Positions 30,487 through 36,755 of a stretch of DNA of 36,755 nt are shown piece after piece. The DNA is from an uncultured Oscillospiraceae bacterium (GTDB taxonomy: Bacteria > Bacillota > Clostridia > Oscillospirales > Oscillospiraceae): assembly GCA_947584295.1 (NCBI GenBank), contig CANPWM010000016.1, positions 1 to 36,755 of the forward strand, read 5' to 3'. The notes under the pieces were generated by a model, which was not told the origin of the DNA, made no database searches, and saw only the letters and a program-made list of their open reading frames with translations. The stretch's first letter is position 1; every line of letters begins with the position of its first letter. Made by a program: the position numbers and the translations under genes.

Positions 30487-30523
30487 ACGCCGCCTGACGC
30501 AAGTCAGGCGGCGTGTTTTATTT
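30487..30523 (+). terminator. Terminator of the galactanase gene
   Basis: ACGCCGCCTGAC, GCAA loop, GTCAGGCGGCGT, then GTTTTATTT. On the minus strand it is followed by ATTTCATT and may also stop upp transcripts. Confidence 0.93.
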
Positions 30524-30561
30524 GTTCACAAAAAGTTAATTATTTTTATTGCATTTTTTAC

Positions 30562-30590
30562 TTGACAAATACTTTGACTTATAGTATAAT
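30562..30590 (+). promoter_or_regulatory. Exact consensus promoter facing the upp 3' end
   Basis: TTGACA (30562-30567), 17 bases, TATAAT (30585-30590), with an AT-rich upstream stretch. The transcript would start near 30597 and run antisense into upp. No plus-strand gene with an RBS and no clear terminator hairpin follows within upp. Confidence 0.85.
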
Positions 30591-30657
30591 GCACTTATCA
30601 GAGGCCCGGGAAGGGGAAAACCGCCGGGGTCTGGGGAGCCGTTGCCTTTTTGCCCTG

Positions 30658-31287
30658 TCACTTGGTTCCGAAGATGCGGTCGCCGGCGTCGCCCAGGCCC
30701 GGGACGATATAGGCGTGGTCGTTGAGGCCCTCGTCCACGGCGGCCACATAGATGTCCACGTCCGGGTGGCTGCGGCGGACAACGTCGATGCCCTCGGGGG
30801 CGGCGATGATGTCCACCAGGGTGATGTCCTTGCAGCCGTACTCCTTGATGAAGTCGATGGCGGCGGCGGCGGAACCGCCGGTAGCCAGCATGGGATCCAC
30901 GATGATGACGGAGCTTTCGGCGATATCGTCGGGCATCTTGCAGTAGTACTTGATAGGCTCGTGGGTGTCCGGGTCACGGAAGAGGCCGATATGGCCCACT
31001 CGGGCGGAGGGCAGGAGCTTCAGCATGGGATCCACCATGCCAAGACCGGCTCTCAGAATGGGGACGATGGTGATCTTCCTGTCGCCCAGCGTCCTCACGT
31101 GGGCGGGGGCGACGGGGGTCTCCACCACCGTTTCCACAGTGGGAAGATTGCGGGTGGCCTCATAGCACATGAGGGTGGAGATCTCTCCCACGATCTCCCG
31201 GAACTCCTTAACGCCGGTGTCCTTGTCCCGCAGTACGGACAGCTTGTGATGGATGAGGGGGTGATCGAGAACGTGAAGCTCTGCCAT
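30658..31287 (-). CDS. upp: Uracil phosphoribosyltransferase
   Basis: Salvages uracil to UMP with PRPP. The 209-residue protein has [20 protein letters not shown], the PRPP loop [19 protein letters not shown] and the C-terminal uracil-binding [17 protein letters not shown], normal for the family. RBS GGAGG lies eight bases before the ATG. It follows tsaB by 44 bases and is last in a tsaE-tsaB-upp transcript. A consensus promoter on the other strand points into its 3' end. Confidence 0.97.
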   Translation of the reverse strand: MAELHVLDHPLIHHKLSVLRDKDTGVKEFREIVGEISTLMCYEATRNLPTVETVVETPVAPAHVRTLGDRKITIVPILRAGLGMVDPMLKLLPSARVGHIGLFRDPDTHEPIKYYCKMPDDIAESSVIIVDPMLATGGSAAAAIDFIKEYGCKDITLVDIIAAPEGIDVVRRSHPDVDIYVAAVDEGLNDHAYIVPGLGDAGDRIFGTK

Positions 31288-31331
31288 GGTCTTATCCTCC
31301 GTAAAATAATATTTCTTGATTTTCTCCTGTG

Positions 31332-32030
31332 TTACGCCTGATCTTTCAGCCGTTCCAGCCGCTCCCGTTCCGCCTGGGAAAGCCGCAGGTAGTTGGGCGT
31401 CAGGTCGTCCCCCGGCTGGGGGGAACGGCCTCTGGCGGCCATCGCCACGCCCCAGGCCGTCTGAAGCAGCAGCGGCGGGGGCGCCAGGCGGGCGGGCAGG
31501 CCCTCCGCCAAAAATCTATTATAGCACAAAGCGGCGCCGTCTCCAACAAAAAAATACGAATTTTTTTCTTTTTTTGCTTCCTCAGCCAGCTCGTCTAAGG
31601 AGACGGCCCGATCTTCCGTGAGCCGCAGGAGCTTTTCGCCCTCAAAACGGAACCTGGCGTTGTAGATCTGTCCGCGCCGTGCGTCCATGGCGGGGCAGAT
31701 GATACAGTCCTCCCGCCCCTGGCCCTGCCAGGCCATGGCCTCCAGGGTGGAGACGCCTATGGCGGGGATATCCCCGCCCCAGCACAGGCCCTTGGCCGCC
31801 GCCACGCCGATGCGCACGCCGGTAAAGGAGCCGGGGCCCCGGGCCACCGCCACCGCGTCCACGTCCCGGAGCGTCAGCTCCAGGTCGGCAAGCAGGTTCT
31901 CCGCCATCTTCAAAAGCGTCCTGGAGTGGGTCAGGCCGCTGGCCTGGAAGTATTGGGCCATCAGCGCCCCGTCCCGGCACAGGGCCACGCTGGCGGCCTT
32001 GGCCGAGGATTCAATGGCAAGTATGTTCAA
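31332..32030 (-). CDS. tsaB: tRNA N6-threonylcarbamoyladenosine biosynthesis protein TsaB
   Basis: Partner of TsaD and TsaE in making t6A37 on ANN-reading tRNAs. 232 residues from the TTG at 32030-32028, which gives the family start MNILAIESS and overlaps the tsaE stop by two bases; the open frame upstream is tsaE coding in another frame. The ASKHA fold shows [23 protein letters not shown] and [23 protein letters not shown]. The region near residue 165 has A-rich and T-rich runs ([12 protein letters not shown]), which are slippage-prone. The usual rimI/tsaD neighbours are absent here. Confidence 0.92.
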   Translation of the reverse strand: MNILAIESSAKAASVALCRDGALMAQYFQASGLTHSRTLLKMAENLLADLELTLRDVDAVAVARGPGSFTGVRIGVAAAKGLCWGGDIPAIGVSTLEAMAWQGQGREDCIICPAMDARRGQIYNARFRFEGEKLLRLTEDRAVSLDELAEEAKKEKNSYFFVGDGAALCYNRFLAEGLPARLAPPPLLLQTAWGVAMAARGRSPQPGDDLTPNYLRLSQAERERLERLKDQA

Positions 32031-32449
32031 AAGCGCCCGCCTCCCGTTACGGTGATCCGCCGCGTGGTGTCGCCGGTCTTTTCCATAGTCACCGTGACGG
32101 CCTCCGCCGGCATGGCGTCCGCCACGTTTTCCGTCCACTCCACACAGCACACGCCCCCCCGGGCCAGGTAGTCCTCCCAGCCGATCTCAAAAAGCTCGTC
32201 GGAGGAGCCGAGCCGGTACATATCGAAGTGAAAGAGGGGCGTGGGGCCGGGGTACTCGTTGACGATGGTGAAGGTGGGGCTGGACACCCGGGCGGCAATG
32301 CCAAGGCCCCGGGCCACGCCCCGGATAAAGGCGGTCTTTCCCGCGCCCAGATCCCCGTAAAAGGCCAGCACGTCCCCGGGCAGGAGCTGTTTTCCCACCT
32401 CCGCCCCGGCCAGAACGGTCTGGGCCTCGCTGGCGGTTTCGATGACCAC
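32027..32449 (-). CDS. tsaE: tRNA threonylcarbamoyladenosine biosynthesis ATPase TsaE
   Basis: P-loop ATPase that drives the TsaB-TsaD complex in t6A synthesis. About 140 residues from the GTG at 32449, seven bases after GGGGG; a GTG two codons earlier is the alternative. Walker [16 protein letters not shown], then [41 protein letters not shown]. It is first in the tsaE-tsaB-upp operon behind the promoter at 32489. The stop TGA overlaps the TTG of tsaB. Confidence 0.93.
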   Translation of the reverse strand: MVIETASEAQTVLAGAEVGKQLLPGDVLAFYGDLGAGKTAFIRGVARGLGIAARVSSPTFTIVNEYPGPTPLFHFDMYRLGSSDELFEIGWEDYLARGGVCCVEWTENVADAMPAEAVTVTMEKTGDTTRRITVTGGGRF

Positions 32450-32488
32450 GGTCACACCCCCTTCCCGTCTTGTCCCATGTCCTCCGCT

Positions 32489-32517
32489 ATTATAGCAAAT
32501 CGGCGCGGAAGTGGCAA
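32489..32517 (-). promoter_or_regulatory. Sigma-A promoter of tsaE-tsaB-upp
   Basis: Minus strand TTGCCA (32517-32512), 17 bases, TATAAT (32494-32489), about 40 bases before the tsaE start. Confidence 0.82.
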
Positions 32518-32622
32518 GGGGGAAAATAAAAAGGGCGGGGGCGCGGTTTTCCCGGTTTTCCCCGCCGGGACGGTCCGGCTTTGACCGGGTACGCCGGGGC
32601 CTGGTAGTGTGCCGGGGCCTGG

Positions 32623-32650
32623 TATAAACCACTGCCTGTCCGCATAAGCT
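32623..32650 (+). promoter_or_regulatory. Candidate sigma-E promoter of the spoIIIA operon
   Basis: TATAAA (32623-32628), 14 bases, CATAAGCT (32643-32650), about 27 bases before the spoIIIAA ATG. It resembles the mother-cell sigma-E pattern (ATA ... CATA--T), which is what transcribes spoIIIA in B. subtilis. A short direct repeat GCCGGGGCCTGGTA lies just upstream (32593-32606 and 32611-32624). Confidence 0.4.
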
Positions 32651-32676
32651 TGACCATCACAAAAGGGGGAGCGCAT

Positions 32677-33606
32677 ATGACGGATACGGACAGGCAGGCG
32701 GACAGATACCGGGACGCGGCGCGGCTGCTGCCGGACACGGTGCGGCGGCGGGCCTTTTTGCTGGAGGACCGGGGCAGGGCGGCGGCGGAGGAGCTGCGCC
32801 TCCGGGTGGGGCAGCCCCTGTCGGTGCTGCTGCCGGAGGGGGAGCGGGAGCTGGGGGTGGAGACGGTGACGGGCCGGGAGCTTTCCCTGCTCATCGAGCT
32901 GGCCACTGGCGCGTCCGCCCAGTCGTCCCGGCGGGAGCTGGCCTCCGGGTACATAGCCTGCCGGGGCGGACATCGGGTGGGCCTGTGCGGCAGCGTCTAC
33001 CTGGAAAACGGCCATATGGCGGGCTTCTCCGCCTGCACCTCCGCCGCGGTGCGCATCGCCCGGGAGAAACGGGGCATCGCCGACGGGCTTCTCCCCGGCC
33101 TTTTCCGGGGCGGGCAGTTCCGCTCCACCCTGATCTGCGCCCCGCCCGGGGCGGGCAAGACCACCCTCCTGCGGGAGCTGGTGCGGGTGCTGGCCTCCCC
33201 CTCCCGGCTGTGTCCGGCCTACCGGGTCTCCCTGTGCGACGAGCGGGGGGAGCTGGCCGCCCTGTGGGACGGCGCGCCCCAGCTGGACGTGGGGGAGAGG
33301 ACGGATATCCTGGACGGCTGTCCCAAGGGGGAGGCGGTGATGACGGTACTGCGGGCCATGAACCCCCAGATCGTCGCTCTGGACGAGATCACCGGCCCCG
33401 CGGACACCGCCGCCATCACCCAGGCCCGCAACTGCGGCGTGGCCCTGCTGGCCTCCGCCCACGCCGGGTGTCTGGACGACCTGCGCGCCCGCCCGCTGTA
33501 CCGGGAGATGCTGTCCGGGGGCGTCTTTGAGAACTTCATCTTCATCAAACGCACCGGCGGACAGCGGGAATATCAACTGACAAAGGGGGACAGCGAGCTG
33601 TGCTGA
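32677..33606 (+). CDS. spoIIIAA: Stage III sporulation protein AA (secretion ATPase)
   Basis: Cytoplasmic ATPase that powers the SpoIIIA-SpoIIQ channel between mother cell and forespore, related to type II/IV secretion ATPases. 309 residues from the ATG at 32677, with GGGGGAG before it. Motifs: GHRVGLCGSVYLENG, Walker A ICAPPGAGKTTLLREL, SLCDERGELAAL, Walker B IVALDEITGPAD and a sensor region NCGVALLASAHAG. The stop overlaps spoIIIAB by seven bases. Confidence 0.96.
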   Translation: MTDTDRQADRYRDAARLLPDTVRRRAFLLEDRGRAAAEELRLRVGQPLSVLLPEGERELGVETVTGRELSLLIELATGASAQSSRRELASGYIACRGGHRVGLCGSVYLENGHMAGFSACTSAAVRIAREKRGIADGLLPGLFRGGQFRSTLICAPPGAGKTTLLRELVRVLASPSRLCPAYRVSLCDERGELAALWDGAPQLDVGERTDILDGCPKGEAVMTVLRAMNPQIVALDEITGPADTAAITQARNCGVALLASAHAGCLDDLRARPLYREMLSGGVFENFIFIKRTGGQREYQLTKGDSELC

Positions 33607-34115
33607 GATGGCTTGGCGCGGGGCTGGTGATTTTGGCCACCGGCTCCATGGGGCTTCACGGCATCGCGCGGCTCCGGCGGAGGGTGTCCGTTCTGGAGGG
33701 GCTTATCGTGTCCTTACAGCTTATGGAGAGCGAGATCTGCACCCGCATGGCCCCCACGCGGGACGTGCTGGAGCTTCTCTCCCGGGAGGCCCCGCCCCCG
33801 GTCCGGGGCCTTTACCGCCGGGCCTGGGGCGGCCTGGAGGCCCTGGGGCGATGCTCCTTCTATACCATCTGGAAGATGGCGGTGGAAAAGAGTACCGAGC
33901 TGGAGCTGCGCCGGGAGGAGACGGAGCTGATGACCTCCCTGGGCCTCAGCCTGGGCCGCTACGACGTCCGGGAACAGGCCCAGGCCCTGGGCCGCGTCCG
34001 GCGGCGGCTGGAGGCAATGCTTGGCCGCGCCAGGGAGGAGCGGGACCGGGACTCCCGGCTCCACGCCTTCTTCGGTCTGGCCTCCGGCCTTTTCGCGGCT
34101 ATCATTTTGCTGTGA
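33600..34115 (+). CDS. spoIIIAB: Stage III sporulation protein AB
   Basis: 171-residue membrane protein of the feeding-tube complex, related to GspF/PilC-type inner membrane proteins. It starts at the GTG overlapping the spoIIIAA stop. Hydrophobic N-terminus (WLGAGLVILATGSMGLHGIA), then VLEGLIVSLQLMESEICTR, a cytoplasmic helical part and a C-terminal helix (FFGLASGLFAAIILL). The next spoIIIA gene normally follows within a few bases; here 253 bases of mostly repeat sequence intervene. Confidence 0.94.
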   Translation: MLRWLGAGLVILATGSMGLHGIARLRRRVSVLEGLIVSLQLMESEICTRMAPTRDVLELLSREAPPPVRGLYRRAWGGLEALGRCSFYTIWKMAVEKSTELELRREETELMTSLGLSLGRYDVREQAQALGRVRRRLEAMLGRAREERDRDSRLHAFFGLASGLFAAIILL

Positions 34116-34159
34116 CAATTTGAAAATCCTCGCCGCCGTGCGGCGAAACATTACACTAT

Positions 34160-34367
34160 TACTGGCCGCGAGCCCAGCGAAGCGGGTCGTGGCCAGAGAG
34201 GAGGAGCGACGGGGGCGCCCGAGGGCGATCGAGTTCCCCACCGGGGTGTGGCCCGGCGGGGAGAGGAGAAGCGGCGTTTTCGACTGAGGGCGAATACTTG
34301 GAGCCCGAAGCAGAGTGACGCCAGCGACGACGAGAGCCCGAGGCAAAGCCGTGTCAGCGACGACGAA
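34160..34367 (+). repeat. Diverged, compound copy of the RBS-bearing repeat between spoIIIAB and spoIIIAC
   Basis: Contains GAGAGGAGGAGCGAC (34195-34209), a second GGGGAGAGGAGAAGCG (34258-34273), TGAGGGCGAATACTTGGAGC (shared with 2733-2752) and two AGCGACGACG ends (34323-34332, 34356-34365). It reads like two partial units in tandem. It ends two bases before the spoIIIAC start. Confidence 0.7.
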
Positions 34368-34368
34368 A

Positions 34369-34584
34369 ATGAATGTTGATCTTATTTTTAAGATAGCCGC
34401 CGTGGGGATCCTGGTGGCGGTGCTGAACCTCCTGCTGGGCCGGTCGGGCCGGGACGAGCAGGCGCTGATGGTGACCATCGCGGGGCTGGTGGTGGTGCTG
34501 GTGGTGCTTCTGCGGGAGATCTCCTCCCTCTTTGACACCATCAAGTCCCTCTTTGGCCTGGCGGGCCTGCCTCCTATCCGCTGA
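34369..34584 (+). CDS. spoIIIAC: Stage III sporulation protein AC
   Basis: 71-residue protein with two membrane helices (IFKIAAVGILVAVLNLLL and ALMVTIAGLVVVLVVLL), as usual for AC. The ATG at 34369 is chosen because MNVDLIFKIA is the conserved family start. No Shine-Dalgarno precedes it. A GTG at 34315 in the repeat would add 18 repeat-encoded residues but also lacks a good RBS. The natural start region appears to have been replaced by the repeat. The stop overlaps spoIIIAD (TGATG). Confidence 0.9.
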   Translation: MNVDLIFKIAAVGILVAVLNLLLGRSGRDEQALMVTIAGLVVVLVVLLREISSLFDTIKSLFGLAGLPPIR

Positions 34585-34979
34585 TGGAGCTGCTTGTCAA
34601 GACAGCCGCCGTCTGCGTCTCGGCGGCGCTGATGGCGGGGGTGCTGAAAAAGGACAGCCCCGCCATGGCCCTGCTCATCGCCCTGGCCGCCGGGTGCGTG
34701 GTCATAGCCACCTGCGCCGGGGCCCTGCGGGAGCTGACGGCCTTCGTCACCGAGGTGGCGGAGCTGGCGGGCGTCTCCAACGCCATTTTGGCGGTGCTGT
34801 TGAAAACCGTGGGCATCGCCCTAATCTCCCGGCTGGCCGCCGACCTGTGCCGGGACGCGGGCCTGGGTACCGCCGGTTCCGCCGCGGAGCTTTCCGGGGC
34901 CGCCGCCGCCCTGTACGCCGCCCTCCCCCTGATGCGGGGGGTGTTCCGTATGCTGAGGGAGCTTATATGGACAAGCTGA
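34584..34979 (+). CDS. spoIIIAD: Stage III sporulation protein AD
   Basis: 131-residue membrane protein with three or four helices (KTAAVCVSAALMAGVL, ALLIALAAGCVVIATCAGAL, AILAVLLKTVGIALISRLAA, GAAAALYAALPLMRGVFRML). It begins MELLVKTAAVC at the ATG that overlaps the spoIIIAC stop, and overlaps spoIIIAE by 13 bases. Part of the SpoIIIA membrane complex with AC and AE. Confidence 0.94.
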   Translation: MELLVKTAAVCVSAALMAGVLKKDSPAMALLIALAAGCVVIATCAGALRELTAFVTEVAELAGVSNAILAVLLKTVGIALISRLAADLCRDAGLGTAGSAAELSGAAAALYAALPLMRGVFRMLRELIWTS

Positions 34980-36067
34980 GATACCCCGCCGCCCTGGCGG
35001 CCGTCCTGCTGGCGGCTCTCGTGACCGCGGGATCGGCCCGGGCCGCCGGGGACTACGGCTGGCTGGGCCTGGACAGGCTCTCCGACGTGCTGCCCCAGGA
35101 GGCCAGGGACGTGCTGGAGGCGGAGGACGGCCCGGATTCCGCCGGGGCCGCCCTGGGCCGGGTGCTGTCGGAGACCTTGGGCGGCCCGCTGAAAAGCGCC
35201 TTCCGGGCGGGCCTTGCCACAGCGGCCACCGTCCTGGCCGCCTCCATTATGTGCGGCGTGGCGGGGGAGCTGGTCCCCGACCGGGGCAAGGGGATAGATT
35301 ATGTAAACTTAGCCGGTACGGCGGCCATAGCCGCGTCGGCGGCGGGGAGCTTTACGGCGCTGATGGGGGAGGCCGCGTCGGCGGTGGGGGAGCTGACGGA
35401 GCTGGGGACGATGCTGCTGCCGGTGATGGCCTCGGTGTCCGCCTCCGCCGGGGCGGCGGCGTCGGGGGCGGCCAAATACGCGGCCTCGGCGCTCTTCCTG
35501 AACGTGCTGGGGACGCTCTCCAAAAAGCTGGTGATCCCGCTGATCTATATGTACCTGGCGGCGTCCTTGGGACAGGCGGCCTTTGGCGGCGGGGCCGGGG
35601 GCGTGGCGAAGCTGTTGGCGGGGCTTGTGAAGCGGGCGCTGGTGCTTACGGCGCTGGCCTTCTCCGTCTATCTGGGGGCGGTGAGCCTTATCGCCTCCGG
35701 GGCGGACGCGGCGGCGGTGAAGCTCACCAGGACGGCCATCTCCACCCTCCTGCCCGTGGTGGGCGGCATGGTGGCGGAGGCGTCGGACACCCTGCTTTCG
35801 GGGCTGGGGGTCATTCGGGGGGCGCTGGGCGCGGCGGGGCTGGTGGCGGTGACGGCGGTGTGCCTGGGGCCGGTGGTGCGGCTTTTGGTGAACGCCGCCC
35901 TGCTGCGGTGCGCCGCCGCCCTGGCCGGGACGGTGGCCCCCCGGCCCGTCTCCGAGTTCATCGCCGCCGTGGCGGAGGGGTACTCCCTGATGCTGGCCCT
36001 CACCGGCACCGAGGCGGCCATGCTGGCCATCGCCGTGATCTCCGCCGCCAAGGCGGCGGGGGGATAA
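34967..36067 (+). CDS. spoIIIAE: Stage III sporulation protein AE
   Basis: 366-residue polytopic membrane protein of the SpoIIIA complex. Starts at ATG 34967 with a signal-like helix (AALAAVLLAALVTAGSARA), a short extracytoplasmic part (YGWLGLDRLSDVLPQEARD), then about six hydrophobic segments including LTALAFSVYLGAVSLIASGA and SLMLALTGTEAAMLAIAVIS. Segments GTLSKKLVIPLIYMYLA and TLLPVVGGMVAEASDTLLSG are recognisable AE features. RBS is within spoIIIAD (GAGGGAG). spoIIIAF, AG and AH do not follow within the remaining 688 bases. Confidence 0.93.
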   Translation: MDKLRYPAALAAVLLAALVTAGSARAAGDYGWLGLDRLSDVLPQEARDVLEAEDGPDSAGAALGRVLSETLGGPLKSAFRAGLATAATVLAASIMCGVAGELVPDRGKGIDYVNLAGTAAIAASAAGSFTALMGEAASAVGELTELGTMLLPVMASVSASAGAAASGAAKYAASALFLNVLGTLSKKLVIPLIYMYLAASLGQAAFGGGAGGVAKLLAGLVKRALVLTALAFSVYLGAVSLIASGADAAAVKLTRTAISTLLPVVGGMVAEASDTLLSGLGVIRGALGAAGLVAVTAVCLGPVVRLLVNAALLRCAAALAGTVAPRPVSEFIAAVAEGYSLMLALTGTEAAMLAIAVISAAKAAGG

Positions 36068-36236
36068 GGAGGGGCAGGCGGGGCGTCGAATTCCCGGTAA
36101 TCTATCGTATAGCCTTGTAGGGGCCGCCCCGCCGCACGGCGGCGGGTGATTGGGTCGGAAGGGGAACCCTGACGGTTCCCCCTCCAACCCCTTCCCTCCG
36201 ATTATGCGAAAATTGTTTTTATCCGAATAATGTTCT

Positions 36237-36379
36237 GTACGGGCCGGACACGTCGTCGCGGAACCGGCTTTACCTCGCGTCCCCGCGGGGCGGGAACGCT
36301 CAGGCGCACGGTTCGCTCCTCCTTTCCCCATCGGGCAACGGCCCGATGGGGCCCCCAAATGCGGCCCGCCGAACGAATT
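36237..36379 (-). repeat. Full inverted copy of the RBS-bearing repeat
   Basis: Reads GTACGGGCCGGACACGTCGT onward to CCGAACGAATT, the reverse complement of 4160-4300 with few differences (for example GCTTTACC against GCTTAACC). The stem CCCCATCGGGC / GCCCGATGGGG and the CTCCTCCTTT ribosome-binding block are intact. Confidence 0.9.
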
Positions 36380-36667
36380 CCCGGTGCATTACGTTTTATG
36401 CACCCGTAGGGGCCGCCGTCCCCGGCGGCCCGTCCCGGTCAATATCCGGGCGGTCAATCAACGGTGGACGGGTCGCCCGGGAGGGCGACCCCTACGAAAG
36501 CGTAAGAATGAACCGTTGCGAAATTCGATGGTGCCACGGGCCGCCAAGAGAGGCGGCCCCTACAACCACTGACGAAACAGCTCAAATAATCGCCGTACGG
36601 GCCGCTGCCCACGGCGGCCCACAATTCAAATACGCGGCGGAGCCGCAACCTTTTTGGGAGGCGATGC

Positions 36668-36755
36668 AAAATTCGTTTGGCGGGCCGCATTGGGGGCCCC
36701 ATCGGGCCGTTGCCCGATGGGGAAAGGAGGAGCGAACCGTGCGCCTGAGCGTTCC
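36668..36755 (+). repeat. Third copy of the RBS-bearing repeat, cut by the window end
   Basis: AAATTCGTTTGGCGGGCCGC through AAAGGAGGAGCGAACCGTG and CGCCTGAGCGTTCC, same orientation as 4160-4300 and nearly identical. Confidence 0.9.

Larger units (their letters stand above)
36089..36755. repeat. Cluster of GC-rich palindromic repeats after spoIIIAE
   Basis: No gene seen to the window end. Palindromic GGGCCGCC-type units lie at 36117-36147, 36405-36433, 36467-36495 (inverted, GGGTCGCCC variant), 36539-36565 (inverted) and 36593-36621, with two copies of the RBS-bearing repeat (36237-36379 inverted, 36668 to the end). A hairpin GGGGAACC-CTGAC-GGTTCCCC (36160-36182) may terminate spoIIIAE transcription. 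The same unit types make up 4081-4650. Confidence 0.85.

Noticed and set aside
31540-31575. Possible frameshift in tsaB at A/T homopolymer runs
   Set aside because: The frame is intact across the runs and the protein has normal length; noted only as slippage-prone.
1-36755. CRISPR array, tRNA or rRNA genes, prophage or conjugative modules
   Set aside because: No regularly spaced repeats, no cloverleaf-like or rRNA-like segments, and no integrase, terminase or relaxase signatures were recognised.

Overview
The window looks like chromosome of a high-GC, endospore-forming Clostridia, most probably Oscillospiraceae (Oscillibacter/Flavonifractor-like). The grounds are spo0A next to spoIVB, five spoIIIA genes, LL-diaminopimelate aminotransferase (DapL), GGAGG ribosome binding sites, and several sigma-A promoters matching TTGACA-17-TATAAT exactly. 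No tRNA, rRNA, CRISPR array, integrase or transposase gene was seen. The genus is inference.

Layout. 1-4000 (minus): aromatic amino acid operon aroF-tyrA-aroB-aroA (aroA cut by the window edge). It is preceded by a promoter, a 24-codon Phe/Tyr-rich leader peptide and an intrinsic terminator, a classical attenuator. 4081-4650: cluster of GC-rich palindromic repeats. 4650-6217 (minus): ECF-type sigma factor and membrane anti-sigma-like protein. 6404-12788 (minus): dapL-carA-carB, where carB carries a C-terminal DapF-like domain lacking both catalytic cysteines. 13072-14652 (plus): asnB behind a leader terminator. 14744-18814: an SLH-domain cell-surface protein, a second sigma/anti-sigma pair with a lipoprotein gene, and a truncated second copy of the SLH protein's 3' end, identical over 547 bp.

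18823-19171 is the most unusual locus. Two exact consensus promoters face each other. The minus one drives a 33-codon ORF whose Shine-Dalgarno is folded into a perfect hairpin. The plus one drives a small RNA of about 135 nt, antisense to the ORF 3' end, and both share a terminator hairpin. This is type I toxin-antitoxin architecture with a cationic beta-type peptide that I do not recognise. 19203-21104: gntR-ABC ATPase-permease operon with a palindromic operator. 21237-22952: M3 oligopeptidase. 23028-25037: spo0A and spoIVB. 25472-30465: M14 peptidoglycan peptidase, membrane glycosyltransferase and GH53 galactanase lipoprotein. 30658-32449 (minus): tsaE-tsaB-upp, with a perfect promoter pointing into the upp 3' end. 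32677-36067 (plus): spoIIIAA-AE, with a repeat element wedged between AB and AC and a repeat cluster after AE.

The interspersed repeat carries a strong ribosome binding site followed by GTG. It lies inside at least two operons and appears to supply the last codons of aroF. Repeat insertion into operons, a 547-bp exact duplication and several leader-type regulators are the main features beyond ordinary housekeeping content.
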